From Acidihalobacter prosperus (GTDB lineage Bacteria; Pseudomonadota; Gammaproteobacteria; DSM-5130; Acidihalobacteraceae): 64,000 nucleotides of DNA. The stretch spans positions 605,140-669,139 of the forward strand of contig NZ_JQSG02000001.1 of assembly GCF_000754095.2 (NCBI RefSeq), written 5' to 3'. Of the stretch, positions 41,622 to 49,914 are shown piece after piece. The translations under genes were made by a program, and so were the position numbers. The notes beneath the pieces are model-generated. The model was not told where the DNA came from, made no database searches, and was given only the letters and a program-made list of their open reading frames with translations. How positions within the stretch are numbered: the stretch's first letter is position 1; each line of letters begins with the position of its first letter.

Positions 41622-41640
41622 GGCGAATGCCGCACTACCT

Positions 41641-42120
41641 CTATCCTCGCCGCGCTCTAAAGAATGTCCGCAGTCGCTCGCCAGCAATCTCGCCAAGCAC
41701 GCCACCCCTGACCTGCACCCGATGGAGATTGTGCGGTGATTGCAGAATATCGAACACGCTGCCCGCCGCGCCAGTGCGAGGGTCATAGGCGGCGAAAACG
41801 ACGCGATCCAGGCGCGAATGCAGCATCGCGCCGGCACACATCGGGCATGGTTCGAGCGTGACGTAAAGCGTGCACCCCGCCAATCGGTAATTGCCAATGG
41901 TTTCGGCTGCCTCGCGCAGCGCGAGTATCTCGGCATGTGCGGTCGGATCGTTGCTCGCCACCGGACGATTCCACCCCTGGCCCAGCACCCCGCCTTCGCG
42001 CACCACCAACGCACCTACCGGCACCTCGCCATCCGCGGCCGCCCTGTCGGCCAGAGACAGCGCACGTCGCATCCATTCGCGATCGGCCTCTGGCGGCGTG
42101 CCTTGAGGTGCTATTCCCAC
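41641..42120 (-). CDS. tadA: tRNA-specific adenosine deaminase
   Basis: TadA converts A34 to inosine in tRNA-Arg(ACG), an essential step for decoding. The 159-residue protein has zinc ligands and catalytic Glu in [14 protein letters not shown] and [12 protein letters not shown], and the typical [17 protein letters not shown]. The start is a GTG at 42120 that lies within the last codons of guaA, a 10-base overlap. It is the third gene of a guaB-guaA-tadA unit. Confidence 0.95.
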   Translation of the reverse strand: MGIAPQGTPPEADREWMRRALSLADRAAADGEVPVGALVVREGGVLGQGWNRPVASNDPTAHAEILALREAAETIGNYRLAGCTLYVTLEPCPMCAGAMLHSRLDRVVFAAYDPRTGAAGSVFDILQSPHNLHRVQVRGGVLGEIAGERLRTFFRARRG

Positions 42121-43688
42121 TCGATGGTGCCGGGCGGTTTGCCGGTCACGTCATAGACCACACGGGTGATGCCGTCGATCTCGTTGACGATACGCCGCGA
42201 TACGTGATCTAGGAATTCGTAGGGCAGATGCGCCCAACGCGCGGTCATGAAGTCGACGGTTTCCACCGCCCGCAGCGCAACGACGTAATCGTAGCGACGG
42301 CCGTCGCCCATGACGCCGACTGCCTTGACGGGCAGGAATACCGCGAAGGCCTGAGACACCTTGTCATAAAACCCATAAGTGCGTAGTTCTTCGATGAAAA
42401 TGGCATCCGCACGCCGCAGCAGCTCAACGTAAGCGGGCACGACTTCTCCGAGAATGCGCACACCCAGTCCAGGGCCTGGGAACGGATGGCGGTACACCAT
42501 TTCGTGTGGCAGCCCAAGCTCAAGCCCGATCCGGCGCACTTCGTCCTTAAACAATTCGCGCAAAGGTTCCACGAGACCGAGCTTCATGTCCTCCGGCAGC
42601 CCCCCGACATTGTGATGCGATTTGATCACATGCGCCTTGCCGGTCTTGCTGCCGGCCGATTCGATCACGTCGGGATAGATGGTGCCCTGGGCCAACCATC
42701 GTGCATCGGCGATTTTGGACGCTTCTTCGTCGAAGATTTCGATGAACAGACGCCCTATCGTCCGGCGCTTTTCCTCCGGGTCCGTCACGCCGGCCAGCGC
42801 CCCCAGGAAGCGGGCGGCGGCATCGACGCGGATGACTTCCACGCCCATATGGTCGGCGAAGGTTTTCATGACCTGATCGCCTTCGTGCAACCGTAACAGA
42901 CCGTGATCGACGAACACGCAGGTCAGTTGATCGCCCAACGCCCTGTGCAGCAGCGCGGCCACCACCGACGAGTCCACGCCGCCGGAAAGACCGAGTATCA
43001 CGCGGTCGCGACCGACCTGCTCGCGTACGCGCGCCATGGCGTCGTCGATGATGTTGGAAGCCGTCCACAGCGGGCGGCAGCCGCAAATGTCGATCACAAA
43101 GCGCTGAAGGATACGCGCGCCCTGGCGGGTATGGGTGACCTCCGGGTGGAACTGGACGCCATAATAATGCCGGTCCTCATCGGCCATCCCCGCAAGCGGC
43201 GCACTGTCCGTGCTCGCCATCAGCTTGAACCCCGGGGGTAGCGCGCATACGCGATCTCCATGCGACATCCACACGTCGAGCAGACCATAGCCCTCCGGGG
43301 AGATCTCGTCCTCGATGTCACGCAGCAGCGCGCTATGCCCGCGCGCGCGCACGCGGGCATAGCCGTATTCGCGATGCGCGCTCACCTCGACTTCGCCGCC
43401 AAGCTGTGCCGCCATGGTCTGCATGCCGTAGCAGATGCCGAGCACTGGCACGCCCAGTTCGAAAACAGCGTTGGGTGCGTGTGGCGCGGCTTCGCCCACG
43501 GTCGATTCCGGGCTGCCGGACAGAATGATGCCCGCAGGGGCAAATTCGCGCACCGCCTGGGATGTCATGTCCCAGGGGTGGATTTCACTGTAGACCCCAG
43601 CCTCACGCACACGCCGGGCGATCAGCTGTGTGTACTGCGAGCCGAAATCGACGATCAGGATCTTGTCAGAATGGATGTTATCGGTCAT
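42111..43688 (-). CDS. guaA: GMP synthase (glutamine-hydrolysing)
   Basis: GuaA aminates XMP to GMP. The 525-residue protein has an N-terminal class I glutamine amidotransferase domain with catalytic Cys in [11 protein letters not shown] and the His/Glu pair in VQFHPEVTH, then the ATP pyrophosphatase P-loop [15 protein letters not shown] and the C-terminal dimerisation domain ending PGTIEWE. I chose the ATG at 43688 ([18 protein letters not shown]). It follows guaB by 40 bases. Confidence 0.97.
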   Translation of the reverse strand: MTDNIHSDKILIVDFGSQYTQLIARRVREAGVYSEIHPWDMTSQAVREFAPAGIILSGSPESTVGEAAPHAPNAVFELGVPVLGICYGMQTMAAQLGGEVEVSAHREYGYARVRARGHSALLRDIEDEISPEGYGLLDVWMSHGDRVCALPPGFKLMASTDSAPLAGMADEDRHYYGVQFHPEVTHTRQGARILQRFVIDICGCRPLWTASNIIDDAMARVREQVGRDRVILGLSGGVDSSVVAALLHRALGDQLTCVFVDHGLLRLHEGDQVMKTFADHMGVEVIRVDAAARFLGALAGVTDPEEKRRTIGRLFIEIFDEEASKIADARWLAQGTIYPDVIESAGSKTGKAHVIKSHHNVGGLPEDMKLGLVEPLRELFKDEVRRIGLELGLPHEMVYRHPFPGPGLGVRILGEVVPAYVELLRRADAIFIEELRTYGFYDKVSQAFAVFLPVKAVGVMGDGRRYDYVVALRAVETVDFMTARWAHLPYEFLDHVSRRIVNEIDGITRVVYDVTGKPPGTIEWE

Positions 43689-43728
43689 CGGCTCCAGGCC
43701 TGGCTCAGTTTGATGCGTAGGGGTCTGA

Positions 43729-45189
43729 TCAATCGATACGGTAATTCGGCGCTTCCTTGGTGATCGCGACGTCGTGCACATGGCTCTCGCGCATCCCGGC
43801 GTTGGTCACGCGGACGAATTCGGGCTTGGTACGCATGGCGTCGATATCGGGCGCTCCGACGTAACCCATGCTGGAACGCAGCCCGCCCAGCAACTGGTGA
43901 ATGATCCCCGAAATCGAGCCTTTATAGGGCACGCGCCCCTCGATGCCTTCCGGCACCATCTTCTCGACCGCCGAGCCCTCTTCCTGGAAATAACGGTCTG
44001 AGGAACCCTTCTGCATCGCGCCGAGCGACCCCATGCCGCGATAGGATTTGTAGGATCGTCCCTGGTAGAGTTCGACCTCTCCGGGCGCCTCCTCGGTTCC
44101 GGCAAACATGCTGCCGATCATGACGCAGTGTGCGCCGGCGGCGATGGCCTTGGCGATGTCGCCGGAAAAGCGGATACCACCGTCGGCGATGAGGGGCACA
44201 TCCGTGTCCTTGAGCGCTTGATAGACGTTGTCGATGGCGCTGATCTGCGGCACGCCGACCCCGGCCACGATTCGCGTGGTGCAGATCGACCCCGGACCGA
44301 TGCCGACCTTGACCGCATCCGCACCGACATCGACCAGCGCAGAGGCGGCGGCACCGGTGGCAATGTTGCCGCCGATGACCTGCAACAGGGGAAAGTTACG
44401 CTTGACCCAGGCCACGCGGTCGATAACGCCTTGCGAATGGCCGTGGGCGGTGTCGACGATCAACACATCGACGCCCGCCTCGACGAGCGCCTCGACGCGC
44501 GCCTCGGTCCCCTCGCCGGTACCGACCGCAGCGCCGGCCCGCAGCCGACCCTCGCCATCCTTGCAGGCGTTCGGATAATCGCTGGATTTCTGGATATCCT
44601 TGACCGTTACCATGCCGCGCAATTGGAAATCGTCGTTAACCACCAGCACCTTCTCGATGCGGTGTTTGTGCAGCAAACCGCGAATTTCATCGAGACCCGC
44701 CCCCTCGCGCACGGTCACCAGGCGGTCGCGCGGCGTCATGATGCTCTGTACCGGCGCATCCAGGTTTTCTTGAAACCGCATGTCCCGGCTGGTCACGATG
44801 CCGACGAGGTCCTGGCCATTGACCACCGGCACACCGGAAATGTTGTGCGCTCGCGTCAGCGCCTGCAGTTCGCGGATACTGATGTCGGGCGTGACCGTGA
44901 TCGGCTGCGTGATCACGCCACTCTCGTATTTCTTGACCTGTCGGACCTGGAGCGCCTGCTGATCCACCGTCATGTTCTTGTGGATGATGCCGATGCCGCC
45001 CTCCTGGGCCAGCGCGATGGCCAAACGGGCCTCGGTCACCGTATCCATCGCCGCGGAAACCACGGGGATGTTAAGACGGATCTCGCGCGTCAGGCGGGTT
45101 TGCAGATCGACATCGCGCGGCATGACCCGGCTGTGCGCCGGCAGCAGCAGGACGTCGTCAAAGGTGAGGGCTTCCTGAACGATTCGCAT
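43729..45189 (-). CDS. guaB: Inosine-5'-monophosphate dehydrogenase
   Basis: GuaB oxidises IMP to XMP with NAD, the committed step to guanine nucleotides. The 486-residue protein has [20 protein letters not shown] at the start, a pair of CBS domains (~residues 90-205), the catalytic Cys loop [13 protein letters not shown] and the flap region around [10 protein letters not shown]. The ATG at 45189 is the family start. It leads the guaB-guaA-tadA unit and is divergent from xseA, as in E. coli. Confidence 0.98.
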   Translation of the reverse strand: MRIVQEALTFDDVLLLPAHSRVMPRDVDLQTRLTREIRLNIPVVSAAMDTVTEARLAIALAQEGGIGIIHKNMTVDQQALQVRQVKKYESGVITQPITVTPDISIRELQALTRAHNISGVPVVNGQDLVGIVTSRDMRFQENLDAPVQSIMTPRDRLVTVREGAGLDEIRGLLHKHRIEKVLVVNDDFQLRGMVTVKDIQKSSDYPNACKDGEGRLRAGAAVGTGEGTEARVEALVEAGVDVLIVDTAHGHSQGVIDRVAWVKRNFPLLQVIGGNIATGAAASALVDVGADAVKVGIGPGSICTTRIVAGVGVPQISAIDNVYQALKDTDVPLIADGGIRFSGDIAKAIAAGAHCVMIGSMFAGTEEAPGEVELYQGRSYKSYRGMGSLGAMQKGSSDRYFQEEGSAVEKMVPEGIEGRVPYKGSISGIIHQLLGGLRSSMGYVGAPDIDAMRTKPEFVRVTNAGMRESHVHDVAITKEAPNYRID

Positions 45190-45223
45190 GGCGTGACCCC
45201 GGGCTGGCTTAATTAAACCGGCC

Positions 45224-45252
45224 ATTATAGATTTTGCGGGTAGTTAGGTAAA
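45224..45252 (-). promoter_or_regulatory. Sigma-70 promoter of guaBA
   Basis: On the minus strand TTTACC (45247-45252) and a perfect TATAAT (45224-45229) are separated by exactly 17 bases. The predicted transcript start is about 30 bases before the guaB start codon. Confidence 0.65.
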
Positions 45253-45275
45253 CTTCGGGATTGCATCCAGGCCAT

Positions 45276-46634
45276 ATGCCCATGACCGAACCCACAGCGC
45301 ACGAAATACTCAGCGTTTCGCAGCTCAACGCCAGCGCACGTCAATTGCTGGAAGGTGCTTTTGGCCTGACCTGGGTCGAAGGCGAGCTGTCCAATCTTTC
45401 CCGGCCGGCCTCCGGGCATCTGTATTTCACTCTCAAAGACGGCGGCGCACAGATACGAGCCGCCATGTTTCGCAATCGCAATCAGCTCCTGCGCTTCGCG
45501 CCGCTCGCCGGCCAACAGGTGCTGGTACGCGGTCGCGTCAGCCTGTACGAAGCCAGGGGCGACTACCAACTGATCGTGGAGCACATGGAAGAGGCCGGCG
45601 AAGGCGCCCTGCGCAGGGCCTTCGACGCACTGCGCCTCAAGCTTGCCGCGGAAGGTCTCTTCGACCCAGCCAACAAACGCCCCCTGCCGACCTATCCGAA
45701 TCACATCGGCATCATCACTTCGCCCACCGGGGCGGCCCTGCGCGACATTTTGAGCGTGCTACGCCGACGCTTCCCGGCGATTCCCGTTCTCGTCTATCCG
45801 GCCACGGTACAGGGCCGGGAAGCAGCTCCCAGCCTCGTGGCGGCTCTCAAGCAAGCCAATCACGACTCTCGCTGCGACGTCCTCATCGTGAGCCGAGGCG
45901 GCGGCTCGCTGGAGGACTTGTGGGCCTTCAACGAGGAAACCGTGGCCCGCGCGATCGCGGCATCGCGTATCCCCGTGATCAGCGCGGTCGGGCACGAAAC
46001 CGATGTGACGATCGCCGATTTCGCAGCCGACGTCCGCGCTCCCACGCCTTCGGCAGCCGCGGAACTGGCCAGCCCGGACCGGGAGGCGCTCGTTGCACGC
46101 CTGCGCCATGACGCCTTGCGCCTCCGGGCGGCCATACGCAGGCCGCTCGGCGCGGCCTTGCTGCAGATCGATTCGTTGTCTGGGCGCCTTGCCCGTCGAC
46201 ACCCTCTGAGCCGGCTGCAACAGCAAAGTCAGCGGCTGGATGAACTGGAAGGCCGGCTTCGCCAGGCTCAACATCGTCATCTGCAACGCCTGCAAGCCGC
46301 GCTGCAGGCCAGTCGATTCCGGCTGCGGGCAAGCTCCCCGGCTAAACGGCTGGCGCTGGACGGAACGAGGCTCGCACGTGCGCGTCAAGCCCTGCCTGCC
46401 GCCACGGGCGCACGCCTTCAAGCCGCTGGCGAACGGCTCGCCGGCCTGGTCCGCACGCTGGAGGCCGTGAGCCCGTTGGCGACGCTTGGACGAGGTTACG
46501 CAATCCTCCTCGACGAACGGGGACGGGCGGTGCGCGAAACGGCGCAGGCGCCTCCCGGCAGTGAAATCGAGGCGCGCATCGCTCACGGGCGACTACGCTG
46601 CCGGGTACTCGCGACGCCGACAGGTAACGACTAG
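45276..46634 (+). CDS. xseA: Exodeoxyribonuclease VII large subunit
   Basis: XseA, with XseB, degrades single-stranded DNA. The 452-residue protein has an N-terminal OB fold (LSVSQLNASARQLLEG, WVEGELSNLSRPASGHLYF), the catalytic core with IGIITSPTGAALRDIL, LIVSRGGGSLEDLWAFNEE and SAVGHETDVTIADFAAD, and a C-terminal coiled-coil region rich in Arg, Gln and Leu. It starts at ATG 45276 or at ATG 45282 two codons later. Its stop lies in a CTAG shared with the convergent phosphatase gene. xseB is not in the window. Confidence 0.95.
   Translation: MPMTEPTAHEILSVSQLNASARQLLEGAFGLTWVEGELSNLSRPASGHLYFTLKDGGAQIRAAMFRNRNQLLRFAPLAGQQVLVRGRVSLYEARGDYQLIVEHMEEAGEGALRRAFDALRLKLAAEGLFDPANKRPLPTYPNHIGIITSPTGAALRDILSVLRRRFPAIPVLVYPATVQGREAAPSLVAALKQANHDSRCDVLIVSRGGGSLEDLWAFNEETVARAIAASRIPVISAVGHETDVTIADFAADVRAPTPSAAAELASPDREALVARLRHDALRLRAAIRRPLGAALLQIDSLSGRLARRHPLSRLQQQSQRLDELEGRLRQAQHRHLQRLQAALQASRFRLRASSPAKRLALDGTRLARARQALPAATGARLQAAGERLAGLVRTLEAVSPLATLGRGYAILLDERGRAVRETAQAPPGSEIEARIAHGRLRCRVLATPTGND
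46631..46634. other. CTAG stop-stop overlap of xseA and the CbbY-type gene
   Basis: The same arrangement as at 9970-9973: the palindromic CTAG contains the TAG stops of both convergent genes. Confidence 0.9.
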
Positions 46635-47398
46635 CGGTCGAGACAGCCCCGCAACGCAGGCAGCGTCACCATCGGCGCCAGGCCGGCACATCCGCCGTGC
46701 AGCACGCGGCAGGGGTTGTGGGCATCGCCAAGATGGTCGAGCACCGCGCATGCACCGTCGAAATCATGATCGCGCGTGTAGTCGTTGACCGTCACCAAAG
46801 TTCGCAGTCCTGCACCACGGGCTGCGAGCAGTCCGTTTTCCGAATCCTCGATCGCCAGACAGTCGTCGGCTGCGAGTCCGAGCTGCGACAACGCATGGGT
46901 GAAGATATCCGGAGCCGGCTTCTTGGCCGGCACGACATCCCCGGCCGCAATCACACCGAACCACCCCACCGACTCGTCCCCAAGCGTCGAACGCAGCAAG
47001 CCGGTCACGTTTTCAGGTGTGGTGGTGGTCGCAATGGCCAGTGTCATGCCGGTATCCCGAGCCTCCCGAAGCAACCGTTCGACACCGGGACGCAGCGGTA
47101 TTTCGCCTTGCCCAAGCAATTCGAGATAGTGGCGCGTCTTGTTGCGGTGCAGCCCAGCGATGAAGTCCTCAAGCGCACCCTCCGCAGGCTTGAAATCGGG
47201 GCGGTGCCGCTGTATGTAATGAGCGATACGCTCCTTGCCGCCAGTCACCGCCAGCAACTCGCCGTACAGGGCCGGCGTCCACTCCCAGTCGAGACCGGCA
47301 TCGGCGAAACTGCGGTTGAAGGCCGGCCGATGGCCGTCCCGCTCGGTATCGGCCAATGTACCGTCCACATCGAAAATCAGGGCCTTGATACTACTCAT
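46631..47398 (-). CDS. CbbY-type HAD phosphatase
   Basis: The 255-residue protein has HAD motif I (FDVDGTLADTERDGHRPAFN), GLDWEWTPALYGELLAVTGG, the motif II region LAIATTTTPENV, the Lys in PAKKPAPDIF and the acidic motif AIEDSENGLLAARGAG. These match CbbY, which removes the RuBisCO inhibitor xylulose-1,5-bisphosphate in Calvin-cycle bacteria. No RuBisCO gene is in this window. The ATG at 47398 is the family start. It overlaps the convergent xseA stop by four bases. Confidence 0.88.
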   Translation of the reverse strand: MSSIKALIFDVDGTLADTERDGHRPAFNRSFADAGLDWEWTPALYGELLAVTGGKERIAHYIQRHRPDFKPAEGALEDFIAGLHRNKTRHYLELLGQGEIPLRPGVERLLREARDTGMTLAIATTTTPENVTGLLRSTLGDESVGWFGVIAAGDVVPAKKPAPDIFTHALSQLGLAADDCLAIEDSENGLLAARGAGLRTLVTVNDYTRDHDFDGACAVLDHLGDAHNPCRVLHGGCAGLAPMVTLPALRGCLDR

Positions 47399-47477
47399 GA
47401 TCGTCTGCTTGGGTCGTCGGACTGGCGTCGCGCCGCCCCGCCTGGCGCCGGCAGGTGCCAGGCGGGGCGGCACAAGC

Positions 47478-48254
47478 TCAGAAGTGGTAGAAGATGCCTG
47501 CGAACGCGCCTTTGAATTTGATGTCGCCGTTGGGGTCGATATTGCTGCTGGCGACCTTCAACTCCATTTGACGATAACCGGCCTGCAGACCCAGGCCGAT
47601 GGGCGTTTCATAGGCGATTTTCGCCTGGTAGTCGGCGAAATAGTTCGTGCCATTGCCTATGTAGCTACCATCGACCGCCGCGCTCAACCCGGTCAGCGGC
47701 AGGTCCGCATGCAGGCCGGCATAAAGCATCGGCACCGCCACCGAGCCGCTGGCCGAGCTCGATTGATTGCCGCTCTTGAGGTCGGCGCTCAGGCTCATCG
47801 CCTTGACGTCGAGACCCAGACGGAGCTGCACGATATTGTTGATGGGCTGATAGTAGAAAATGAAGTCGGTCTGCGTCAGCTTGAGCTGGCTGCTGACCTG
47901 CTGGTTGGCGGTATAGGTCTGCCCGCCATAAGTGATCGTCCGCGACAACACCTGGCTGCCACTGGTATCGATACGCGAATAGCGAACCTCGACATCCGGC
48001 AGCACCGGGATCGGGTGCTGGATATCGACCCAAGCGTAGCCCTGACTCTTGCTGCTCAGACCGAGATCGCTCTTGAGATTGACGTTGCTGGACGACTGAC
48101 CGCCGGTCGTATAATGAACATAACCACTGGGCTGCTGCGACCAGATGCCGGCTCCAAGGCTCACGTTGAAGCCGAGCGCCGCGTGTGCCGAGCCCATCGA
48201 GCACAGGCCTAGCGTGCAACCGCCGAGGGCGGCAAGCGCATGTCGGATTGCCAT
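47478..48254 (-). CDS. Outer-membrane beta-barrel protein (TIGR04219-like)
   Basis: The 258-residue protein has a signal peptide (LAALGGCTLGLCSMGSAHA), then alternating hydrophobic/polar strands, many Ser/Gly turns and a C-terminal Phe (GAFAGIFYHF), as expected for a small outer-membrane barrel. The start LGFNVSLGAGIWSQQPSGYV of the mature part and the spacing of strands resemble the TIGR04219 family, whose function is unknown. The ATG at 48254 has AAGGAG ten bases upstream. It lies downstream of nothing on its strand and is divergent from dksA. Confidence 0.75.
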   Translation of the reverse strand: MAIRHALAALGGCTLGLCSMGSAHAALGFNVSLGAGIWSQQPSGYVHYTTGGQSSSNVNLKSDLGLSSKSQGYAWVDIQHPIPVLPDVEVRYSRIDTSGSQVLSRTITYGGQTYTANQQVSSQLKLTQTDFIFYYQPINNIVQLRLGLDVKAMSLSADLKSGNQSSSASGSVAVPMLYAGLHADLPLTGLSAAVDGSYIGNGTNYFADYQAKIAYETPIGLGLQAGYRQMELKVASSNIDPNGDIKFKGAFAGIFYHF

Positions 48255-48480
48255 GTCTTGAATACTCCTTGCGTGATCTATAGTTCGTATCGGATGGAGC
48301 TTGCCAGGACGGCCGCGCGCAGACCAAAGCGCCGCCGACCCATGGATTCTAACATGCGGCATGATCCAGGAGGCATGGACCGCGCTCGCGGCTTGCATGT
48401 CGCCCGGACATCTGCTACTAAAATCGCCTTTTCGCGCCCGGTGTAGAATACGGGTTGTTATGTCCCAGCTGGAGTAGACC

Positions 48481-48930
48481 ATGGCCGCTAGCGACCAGAA
48501 TGCCAACACCCCCGTCCGCTCACCTGTCGCGGGTATCGCGCCTTATGAGCTCAAAGAGGGCGAGGAGTACATGAATGACGCGCAGCGCGAACACTTTCGC
48601 CATATCTTGCGCGCCTGGCGGCAAGAGTTGATGGAAGAAGTCGACCGCACCGTCGAGCACATGAAAAGTGAAGCCGCCAACTTCGCCGACCCGGCCGACC
48701 GTGCGACCCAGGAAGAGGAATTCAGCCTGGAGCTGCGCACCCGCGACCGCGAACGCAAACTGCTCAAGAAAATATCCGAGGCTCTCGACGACCTCGATCA
48801 GGGGGAATACGGTTACTGCAAGTCCTGCGGCTCGGAAATCGGCATCCGGCGCCTTGAGGCCCGCCCCACCGCCACGCTGTGCATCGAATGCAAAACCCTG
48901 CAGGAGATCAAGGAAAAGCAAATGGCGTGA
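48481..48930 (+). CDS. dksA: RNA polymerase-binding transcription factor DksA
   Basis: DksA binds the RNA polymerase secondary channel and works with ppGpp in the stringent response. The 149-residue protein has the coiled-coil tip DPADRA with its acidic residues and a four-Cys zinc finger (CKSC and CIEC flanking GIRRLEARPTA). The full length matches E. coli DksA, so the ATG at 48481 is preferred to the internal ATG at 48571. GGAG lies six bases upstream. The gene is coupled to gluQRS through a GTGA overlap. Confidence 0.97.
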   Translation: MAASDQNANTPVRSPVAGIAPYELKEGEEYMNDAQREHFRHILRAWRQELMEEVDRTVEHMKSEAANFADPADRATQEEEFSLELRTRDRERKLLKKISEALDDLDQGEYGYCKSCGSEIGIRRLEARPTATLCIECKTLQEIKEKQMA

Positions 48931-49910
48931 CGAGTCCGGATGCGGGCGCGCCCGGCAATCGCGCCGCCCGCGCCGAAGCCTCGATCAACCACACGAGCGA
49001 ACCGGCCCGCCCCCGCGCCTACCGCGGCCGGTTCGCGCCCTCGCCCAGCGGTCCCTTGCATCTCGGATCCCTCGCCACGGCCCTGGCAAGCCGTCTTGAA
49101 GCCATCAGGCACCAGGGGGAGTGGCTGCTGCGCATTGAGAACATCGATCCGCCGCGCGAAGTGCCCGGTGCCGCCAGCGCAATACTGCGCACCTTGGAAC
49201 AGCATGGATTTGCCTGGGATGGGCCCGTCGTGTACCAGCGCGACCGCACGTCCGCCTACGCAGATGCCGCCGAATGCCTGCTTTCCGAGCGGCTTGCCTA
49301 TCCCTGCGCCTGCACCCGGCGCGATCTGATCCGCAACCACCAGGGTCTGCCGCACTACCCCGGCACCTGCCGCACAGGCCTGCCACCGGGCCGCCGCGCG
49401 CGCGCGCTGCGGGTGCTGACGCATGATCGGCCGATCGGCTTCGACGACCGGCTACAGGGTTGGCACGCTGCGTATCTGGAATCGGAGGGTGGAGACTTCG
49501 TGATCAAGCGGGCAGACGGCTATTACGCCTACCAGCTCGCCGTAGTCGTCGATGATGCCTGGCAAGGTATCAGCGACGTGGTGCGGGGCATCGATCTCCT
49601 CGAATCGACGCCGCGCCAACGCCATCTGCAGGATTGCCTGGGCTTGCTGGCGCCTCGCTATGCGCACCTACCGCTTGTCGTCGGCCGGGAGGGCACCAAG
49701 CTGAGCAAGTCGGCCGGCGCGGCGGCACTCGATACAGGGTGCCCAGGGGAGAACCTCTGGCGAGCGCTGTGGGCCTTGGGTCAACAGCCGCCACGGGAGT
49801 TGCGGACGGGTGAACCTCGCGACCTCTGGGCCTGGGCAGGCGAACATTGGGCACTCGATGCGTTGCGCGGCGTAACCACGTGCTCGGCGCCCATTCACCC
49901 GAACCAATAG
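48927..49910 (+). CDS. gluQRS: Glutamyl-Q tRNA(Asp) synthetase
   Basis: GluQ-RS attaches glutamate to queuosine in tRNA-Asp. The 327-residue protein is a GluRS catalytic core without the anticodon-binding domain: GRFAPSPSGPLHLGSLATAL holds the HIGH-like motif, CACTRRDL and a later Cys could bind zinc, and GREGTKLSKSAGA is the KMSKS-like motif. The start is a GTG at 48927 overlapping the dksA stop; AAGGA is 11 bases upstream. The dksA-gluQRS pair is conserved in gammaproteobacteria. The first 35 or so residues are an extra tail without family resemblance. Confidence 0.95.
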   Translation: MTSPDAGAPGNRAARAEASINHTSEPARPRAYRGRFAPSPSGPLHLGSLATALASRLEAIRHQGEWLLRIENIDPPREVPGAASAILRTLEQHGFAWDGPVVYQRDRTSAYADAAECLLSERLAYPCACTRRDLIRNHQGLPHYPGTCRTGLPPGRRARALRVLTHDRPIGFDDRLQGWHAAYLESEGGDFVIKRADGYYAYQLAVVVDDAWQGISDVVRGIDLLESTPRQRHLQDCLGLLAPRYAHLPLVVGREGTKLSKSAGAAALDTGCPGENLWRALWALGQQPPRELRTGEPRDLWAWAGEHWALDALRGVTTCSAPIHPNQ

Positions 49911-49914
49911 CAGA

